DNA from: Myxococcales bacterium
GTDB lineage: Bacteria > Myxococcota > Myxococcia > Myxococcales > Myxococcaceae
DNA: 20,295 nt
Assembly: GCA_003153055.1 (NCBI GenBank)
Contig: PMBV01000341.1
Coordinates: 1 to 20,295, forward strand
Direction of reading: 5' to 3'
Shown: positions 15,948-20,295 of the stretch, piece by piece
How positions within the stretch are numbered: position 1 is the stretch's first letter
Layout: each line of letters opens with the position of its first letter
The notes under the pieces: generated by a model
Databases searched by the model: none
What the model was told of the DNA's origin: nothing
What the model saw: only the letters and a program-made list of their open reading frames with translations
Position numbers and translations under genes: made by a program

Positions 15948-16769
15948 TCAGAGCACGATCTGCAGGCGTCTGCGGAACTGCTGGGTCAGCTCGTGCGTGG
16001 CCCCGAGCCGATCGAAGATCGTCACCATCGCCTTGCGGGCCCCGTCGTCGCGGAACTTTCGATCGGCAGCCACCACGGCGAGGAAGTGCTCCAGCGCCTC
16101 ACCGAAGTCACCCCGCGCCGCCATCGCGCTCGCGAGGGCGAAGTGGGCTTCGAGATTGCCGGGTTGCTTCTCGAGAACCGCTCGGGCCCCAGCCTCGCCT
16201 CCGAGAGACTGGGCGTCGACGCTGAAGGCCGCCTGGCGTCGCAGAGCCTCGGCCTTGTCCCCCAGCGCGTGCCCAGCGTGGATCGGCGCGAGAAGCGCCA
16301 CGGCGTCTTCGGCCTTCCCCTGGCCCATCAGGAGCTCGGCCAGCTGCAACGACGCCGACGGGCCCACCTCGGCGTCTCCGAGCAACGCGCGCAGCTCCAC
16401 CTCTCCGCGCGCCTTCGAGAGCGCCTCCTGAGCCTTCGAGGGTGCCAGCCCGGCGAGCCAGCGGCGAATGAAGCCCGCGTCACGCGCCCCCACGAAGTCG
16501 GCGACCACCTGGCCATCTCTGAACGCCATCACCGCGGGTATGCTCTGCACCTTGTACTGGCCGGCGAGAGACTGTGCGTGGTCGACGTCGACCTTCTTGA
16601 GCTCCACGCGGCCGCCCAGCGCAGCGACCTCCTTCTCGATGGTCGGCCCCAGGGCCCGACACGGAGCGCACCACTCGGCCCAGAAGTCCACCACCACCGG
16701 CACCTCGCGGCTCCGAGCGAGCACTGCCGTGTCGAACTCCGCCTCGCTGACGTCGTGAACGTTGCTCAT
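15948..16769 (-). CDS. thioredoxin-domain protein with TPR region (CnoX/YbbN type)
   Basis: A 273-residue protein. The N-terminal thioredoxin fold (about 5-110) has VVVDFWAEWCAPCRALGP with redox cysteines C34 and C37 and the cis-Pro segment VQSIPAVMAF. The rest (about 115-273) is a helical TPR-like region (SASLQLAELLMGQGKAEDAV and later EAHFALASAMAARGDFGEAL) ending in FRRRLQIVL. The architecture equals CnoX/YbbN, a chaperone-redoxin that protects proteins from over-oxidation. E. coli CnoX has lost the WCxxC pair (SxxC), while many others, as here, keep it and may be active thioredoxins. The start is ATG 16769; the TTG codon just before it is ignored. There is no signal peptide, so it is cytoplasmic. 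Confidence 0.9.
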   Translation of the reverse strand: MSNVHDVSEAEFDTAVLARSREVPVVVDFWAEWCAPCRALGPTIEKEVAALGGRVELKKVDVDHAQSLAGQYKVQSIPAVMAFRDGQVVADFVGARDAGFIRRWLAGLAPSKAQEALSKARGEVELRALLGDAEVGPSASLQLAELLMGQGKAEDAVALLAPIHAGHALGDKAEALRRQAAFSVDAQSLGGEAGARAVLEKQPGNLEAHFALASAMAARGDFGEALEHFLAVVAADRKFRDDGARKAMVTIFDRLGATHELTQQFRRRLQIVL

Positions 16770-16811
16770 CAACTCAGTGTGAGCCGTCTCGAGCCCAGAC
16801 GATTCCGTGTG

Positions 16812-16837
16812 GGCCGGGGCACTGCGCCCCTGCGGCC
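16812..16837 (-). terminator. GC-rich hairpin between the COG2836 gene and the thioredoxin gene
   Basis: GGCC-GGGGC, loop ACTGC, GCCCC-tgc-GGCC forms a 5-bp inner stem (16816-16830) plus a 4-bp outer stem with a 3-base bulge. It lies in the 117-base gap (16770-16886) after the stop of the leftward membrane protein and before the thioredoxin gene. There is no U tract. It may act as a transcription end or attenuate read-through. The rest of the gap shows no clear promoter boxes. Confidence 0.35.
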
Positions 16838-16886
16838 GATGCGCGGCGCGCCGGGCTCAACGCAGGCTTGGCGCCCGCCGAGTGGC

Positions 16887-17570
16887 TCAATGACACTGAG
16901 TGGCGCTCTGCTGCGCGAGGATCGCCCGAACGATCAACACCACCGCCGCGACCAGCGGCACGACCCGGCGCAACACCAGAGACGCCGTCGGCCAACGGTC
17001 GAGGCTCCGGGCGCCGAGCTGCACCGCCACCAGGAGCGGAACGGCGCCCAGCGAGAAGGCGGCCATCACCACGGCTCCACCCAGGGCGCTGTTGGTCGCC
17101 AGCGCCGCGAGGAAGATGCCGTAGAGCAGGCCACAGGGGAGAAACGGCGTGGCCGCTCCGAGGGCCGCCGAGCGCCCCCAGGGCGGGAGCCGCGAGCCCG
17201 TGCGCGCGAGCACTCCGGCGACCTTTCCCACTCCAGGCAATGGCCTCAGCCGCTTGCCGAGGTCCAACGCCGTCACCACCAGCCCCAGCGCCATCACCCA
17301 CGGCAAATAGGGCTGCACCGACAACGAGAACGTCAATGAAATCGCTTGACCGACGCCACCCAGTACCAGCCCCACCAGGGCGTACGCGGTGGTCCGCCCC
17401 ACATGCCACGCCACCGCCAACGGACCCTTTGGAAATGGCCCCGCCATCGCCGCGCCCGCGAGTGGGCCGCACATCAGCCCGCAGTGGAGGCTCCCGGTGA
17501 GCCCGGCGACCGCCGCGCTCGAGGCGCCGGCGATCACCAAGGGAGAGAGAATGAGGGAAGTCGCGTCCAT
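16887..17570 (-). CDS. UreH/TauE-like membrane protein (COG2836), cbb3-associated
   Basis: A 227-residue integral membrane protein with about six hydrophobic segments. It shows the COG2836 marks GSLHCGLMCGPLAGAA (near residues 26-41, with an HCxxxC pair) and ATPFLPCGLLYG (near residues 139-150), often annotated as sulfite exporter TauE/SafE family. Members are commonly encoded beside ccoI/fixI and are thought to help copper or thiol-redox handling for cbb3 oxidase; they are distantly related to DsbD/CcdA-type membrane proteins. It ends in QCH, which could bind metal. The start is ATG 17570 without a clear ribosome site. It is divergent from ccoI with 53 bases between the starts. Function in sulfite export is unlikely from the context. 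Confidence 0.85.
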   Translation of the reverse strand: MDATSLILSPLVIAGASSAAVAGLTGSLHCGLMCGPLAGAAMAGPFPKGPLAVAWHVGRTTAYALVGLVLGGVGQAISLTFSLSVQPYLPWVMALGLVVTALDLGKRLRPLPGVGKVAGVLARTGSRLPPWGRSAALGAATPFLPCGLLYGIFLAALATNSALGGAVVMAAFSLGAVPLLVAVQLGARSLDRWPTASLVLRRVVPLVAAVVLIVRAILAQQSATQCH

Positions 17571-17623
17571 GTGGAACCGTCAGTTTACAATGGGCATGCC
17601 GTTCGCACTCGCGCCTGGCCGCT
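17571..17623. promoter_or_regulatory. short divergent promoter region of ccoI and the COG2836 gene
   Basis: Only 53 bases separate the two starts. TACAAT at 17586-17591 resembles a -10 box for ccoI, but no matching -35 is visible. No FNR/Anr-like TTGAT-N4-ATCAA site, which often controls cco/fix genes, is present. Neither gene has a visible Shine-Dalgarno site, so leaderless or very short-leader mRNAs are possible. Confidence 0.3.
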
Positions 17624-20062
17624 GTGACAGCTCCAATATCAGAACCCCCCGCTTTCGCTCCCCCGGGCACCTGTATTCACTGCAACACGCCGATCCCATC
17701 GGACGCAGGTTCTGCGCAGTTCTGCTGCCGAGGGTGTGAGGCAGTTCATACCCTGCTGATGGATCAAGGGCTGAGCCGCTATTACGACCTTGCAGGGAAG
17801 CAAGTAGCTCCGGTTCCCGCGAGCCCAGGAGATCGAAGCCACACCTGGCTCGAGCCACTCCTCGACGGCGCCGAAGCCAACGCTGGAGACGTGTGCTCCT
17901 TGCAGCTCGACGTGCAGGGCATTCACTGCGCCGCATGCGTGTGGCTGATGAACGAGACGTACCGGCGCAAGTCGGGCACCGGCATCATCACCATCAACCC
18001 CGCGCTCGGGGCGGTCTCGATGTCGTGGAAGCGAGGAGAATTCGACGTCCGAGGGTGGGTGAAGGACATCGAGGCCTTCGGCTACCAGTTCGGGCCGTCG
18101 CGGAAACAGGCCTCGCGGCGGAGCATCGATCTCCCGTTGAGGTTGGGCATCAGCGCCGCGCTCACGATGAACGTGATGTTGTTCTCGCTCAGCTTCTACT
18201 TCGGGCTGTCACGCGACGACCCGCAAAACTTCCGCCTCTTCACGTGGATGTCCTTCGCCCTGTCGACCATCACGGTCATCGTGGGCGGGTGGCCGTTCAT
18301 CAAAGCCGCCATCCGTGGGCTCAAGGCGGGCATGCTCCACCTCGATCTGCCCATCGCCGCGGGCATTCTCCTGGTCTACGGTATGTCGGCGCTCCAGCTC
18401 TTCACCTCGAAGCTCAGGGGAGATCTCGCCTACTTCGACACGCTCAACATCTTCATCACCTTGATGCTGCTCGGCCGCTTTCTCCAGGAGCGAATGCTGG
18501 AGCGGAACCGGCGCTTCCTCCTGGAGGACGACGGCGCCGACGGGCTGTTGGTGCGGAAGATCGTCGGCGAGAAGCTCATCACCCTGAAGGCCCCTCAGGT
18601 CGCCAAGGGCGACATTCTCCTCGTCGCCCCAGGTGACCTGGTGCCCGTCGACGCCACCCTGCTCGAGGCCTCGGCGAAGGTCAGCACCGATTGGATCACC
18701 GGTGAGGCGGCGCCCCGCGAGGCCTCCTCGGGTCAGACCGTGCCCGCGGGGAGCTTCAACGCCGGCCACGCCGCGTTTCACGTGCAGGCCCGCACCCCCT
18801 TCGCCGATTCGCCTCTGGTGGCGTTGCTCCGCCAACCTCCTCCTCGGGAGGGCCGTGGGGCCAGTCACCAGGCCCTCTGGTCGTCGGTGGCCAAGCGCTG
18901 GGTCATCACCGTCATCTCGATCGCCGTGCTCGGGCTCCTCATCTGGCTGCCGAAGGGCGTGGAGGCCGCCGTCAACGTCGCCGTCTCGCTCCTGGTCATC
19001 ACCTGCCCCTGCGCCATCGGCATCGCCATTCCCCTTGGCTACGAGCTGACCCAGTCGCGCCTGCGCCGCTCGGGCTTCTTCGTGCGCACCCTCGATCTCC
19101 TCGACCGGCTCTCCGAGGTGAAGAACGTGGTGTTCGACAAGACCGGCACGCTCACCATGGGGCGCCTCGAGCTGGTCAGCCCTCCAGTGCTCGACGCGAA
19201 CGCGAGAAACGTGGCCTGGAACTTGGCGGTGCGCTCGAGCCACCCCGTGTCCTCGGCCATCGCTCGGTCGCTCGAAGAGGGGGCGCGCTACGACGTCACC
19301 GCCACCATCGAGGAGAACCCCGGGAAGGGCATGGAGTGGGCCCGCGATGACGGCCGCTGGCGGCTGGGCCGGGCCGACTGGGCCGTCGACGGCGCGATCC
19401 ACCGAGAGACCGTGCTGAGCCGCGATGGCAAGCTCTTGACCGAGTTCCCCAATCGAGAGGCACTCCGACCTGATGCGAAGAAGGAGGTCGAGCGACTGGC
19501 GCGCGGAGGTTACTCGATCTGGCTTCTTTCCGGCGACTCAAAAGAACGAGTCGCGACCTTGGCGGCAACCCTCGGGATCGAGCCCAGCCACGCCATCGGA
19601 GAGCTCAAGCCAGAAGAGAAGGCCGCTCGGCTTGATCTGATCGGGCCCGGCTGCCTCTACCTTGGGGATGGCGTCAATGATGCGCTGGCCTTCGAAAAAG
19701 CGCTCGCCGCCGGGACTCCCGCCATTGATCGGCCGGTTATGCCCTCAAGATCTGACTTTTTCCTCGTTGGGGAAGGGTTGAGCGCACTGCACCAGGCTCT
19801 GGCAAGGAGCCTGCACCTGCGCGCCGTCGTGAAGACGGTGCTTTCGCTCTCCATTACCTATAACGCGGTCGCTATCACCGCAGCACTGTTGGGCTTCATG
19901 TCGCCGGTGGCGGCAGCCATCAGTATGCCTTTGAGCACACTCACCCTCATCGTGGTGACGGTGGTCAAGCTCGAGAAGATCGAGAGCGCACTCAGTGCGT
20001 CGCTGGTTGCAGAACCGCAGATTTCGCGTGCGGCTCTCAACGCCGCTGAGGGGCACCGATGA
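17624..20062 (+). CDS. ccoI: copper-translocating P1B-type ATPase for cbb3 oxidase assembly
   Basis: An 812-residue membrane ATPase of the CcoI/FixI (CopA2) type, which exports Cu+ slowly across the inner membrane for cbb3 oxidase. The N-terminal cysteine-rich domain is CIHC (17-20) plus CCRGC (34-38), characteristic of CcoI. An HMA domain with GIHCAAC (C102, C105) follows. The actuator has TGE (359-361). The transport motif is CPC (461-463) in the middle of a membrane segment. Phosphorylation D505 is in DKTGT, the nucleotide-site HP at 540-541, and the hinge GDGVNDA at 681-687. About eight membrane helices are expected. It starts at GTG 17624, the only usable in-frame start before the first Cys motif. 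It overlaps ccoS by ATGA. Codon use changes inside the gene (see findings). CopA is excluded by the N-terminal domain and by ccoS. Confidence 0.94.
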   Translation: MTAPISEPPAFAPPGTCIHCNTPIPSDAGSAQFCCRGCEAVHTLLMDQGLSRYYDLAGKQVAPVPASPGDRSHTWLEPLLDGAEANAGDVCSLQLDVQGIHCAACVWLMNETYRRKSGTGIITINPALGAVSMSWKRGEFDVRGWVKDIEAFGYQFGPSRKQASRRSIDLPLRLGISAALTMNVMLFSLSFYFGLSRDDPQNFRLFTWMSFALSTITVIVGGWPFIKAAIRGLKAGMLHLDLPIAAGILLVYGMSALQLFTSKLRGDLAYFDTLNIFITLMLLGRFLQERMLERNRRFLLEDDGADGLLVRKIVGEKLITLKAPQVAKGDILLVAPGDLVPVDATLLEASAKVSTDWITGEAAPREASSGQTVPAGSFNAGHAAFHVQARTPFADSPLVALLRQPPPREGRGASHQALWSSVAKRWVITVISIAVLGLLIWLPKGVEAAVNVAVSLLVITCPCAIGIAIPLGYELTQSRLRRSGFFVRTLDLLDRLSEVKNVVFDKTGTLTMGRLELVSPPVLDANARNVAWNLAVRSSHPVSSAIARSLEEGARYDVTATIEENPGKGMEWARDDGRWRLGRADWAVDGAIHRETVLSRDGKLLTEFPNREALRPDAKKEVERLARGGYSIWLLSGDSKERVATLAATLGIEPSHAIGELKPEEKAARLDLIGPGCLYLGDGVNDALAFEKALAAGTPAIDRPVMPSRSDFFLVGEGLSALHQALARSLHLRAVVKTVLSLSITYNAVAITAALLGFMSPVAAAISMPLSTLTLIVVTVVKLEKIESALSASLVAEPQISRAALNAAEGHR

Positions 20063-20295
20063 ACGTCATCCTGTTGCAAGTCTTTGTGAGCCTGATGCTC
20101 GTAGCGGGCTCCGTGTTGCTGTTCATCTTCACCGTGCGCTCACGCACACTGGAGCACGCTGATCGGCTCTCCCTCGCTCCTCTCGAAGAAGACATCCGAA
20201 CCGTAGAACCCCTGTCGCAGTCGCAGTCTTCGCCGTCCAGCTTGCCCGAGCCTCCAACTTCGGCAGGCGAGTCACCCGCGCGTGGTCCTGGAGAA
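20059..20295 (+). CDS. ccoS: cbb3 oxidase maturation protein CcoS, partial at the window end
   Basis: 79 residues are visible with no stop before the window ends. The N-terminus has one membrane segment (MNVILLQVFVSLMLVAGSVL...) followed by FTVRSRTLEHADRLSLAPLEED, matching the CcoS pattern of a single helix, then W/TVRSGQFDDL and an acidic patch. CcoS is needed for cofactor (haem b and copper) incorporation into CcoN. Typical CcoS proteins are 45-80 residues; the Ser/Pro/Glu-rich tail seen here from about residue 52 makes this one at least as long as the longest usual forms. The start is ATG 20059 with GAGGGG 5 bases upstream, overlapping the ccoI stop. Confidence 0.85.
   Translation, partial: MNVILLQVFVSLMLVAGSVLLFIFTVRSRTLEHADRLSLAPLEEDIRTVEPLSQSQSSPSSLPEPPTSAGESPARGPGE

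Noticed and set aside
15639..17339. 566-codon plus-strand frame across 15639-17339
   Set aside because: It spans three real minus-strand genes (methyltransferase, thioredoxin, COG2836) and the gap between two of them, and has no domain signal.
16887..17570. Annotation as a sulfite exporter (TauE/SafE)
   Set aside because: The HCxxxC and PCGLLYG motifs and the ccoI/ccoS neighbourhood fit COG2836 oxidase-assembly proteins; nothing indicates sulfite transport.

Overview
The window reads as chromosomal DNA of a GC-rich deltaproteobacterium-like organism, most likely a myxobacterium (Myxococcota). The reasons are very strong G/C preference at third codon positions by eye, a membrane-anchored Hanks-type Ser/Thr kinase, a PPOX-type protoporphyrinogen oxidase, and a ferrochelatase with an internal cysteine cluster like that described for Myxococcus xanthus. 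The assignment to phylum is inference. Coding density is very high: no gene-free stretch exceeds 140 bases, and most neighbouring genes overlap by 4 to 26 bases.

Layout. (1) Positions 58-3041, minus strand: a leftward run hemD > hemB > secreted SRPBCC-fold protein > MarR-type regulator. (2) Positions 3042-3179: a divergent control region with two pairs of GTGAC/GTGAT direct repeats, each pair spaced exactly 11 bp. (3) Positions 3180-12956, plus strand: a tightly coupled run hemE > protoporphyrinogen oxidase > hemA > hemC > hemL > histidine kinase > OmpR/PhoB response regulator > hemH > hemN. (4) Positions 12993-15045, plus strand: a universal stress protein and a transmembrane Ser/Thr kinase. 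(5) Positions 15051-16769, minus strand: a thioredoxin-TPR protein followed by a TrmN6-like methyltransferase. (6) Positions 16887-20295: a COG2836 (UreH/TauE-like) membrane protein on the minus strand, divergent from ccoI (copper P-type ATPase) and ccoS, which runs off the end of the window.

How it works together. The two hem runs encode the whole C5 pathway from glutamyl-tRNA to protohaem: HemA, HemL, HemB, HemC, HemD, HemE, HemN, PPO and HemH. All nine enzymes are present in a single locus. A two-component system lies inside the pathway operon, translationally coupled to hemH. The shared control region carries tandem direct repeats of the geometry that OmpR/PhoB-family regulators recognise. 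This suggests, but does not prove, a dedicated signalling circuit for haem synthesis. The right end (COG2836 protein, CcoI, CcoS) is a cbb3 cytochrome oxidase assembly set, so haem supply and copper/haem insertion into a terminal oxidase lie close together.

The most interesting points are the built-in two-component system with its candidate operator, the strongly divergent HemA, the internal Cys cluster of HemH, the uncharacterised secreted SRPBCC protein downstream of hemB, and a compositional mosaic inside ccoI.
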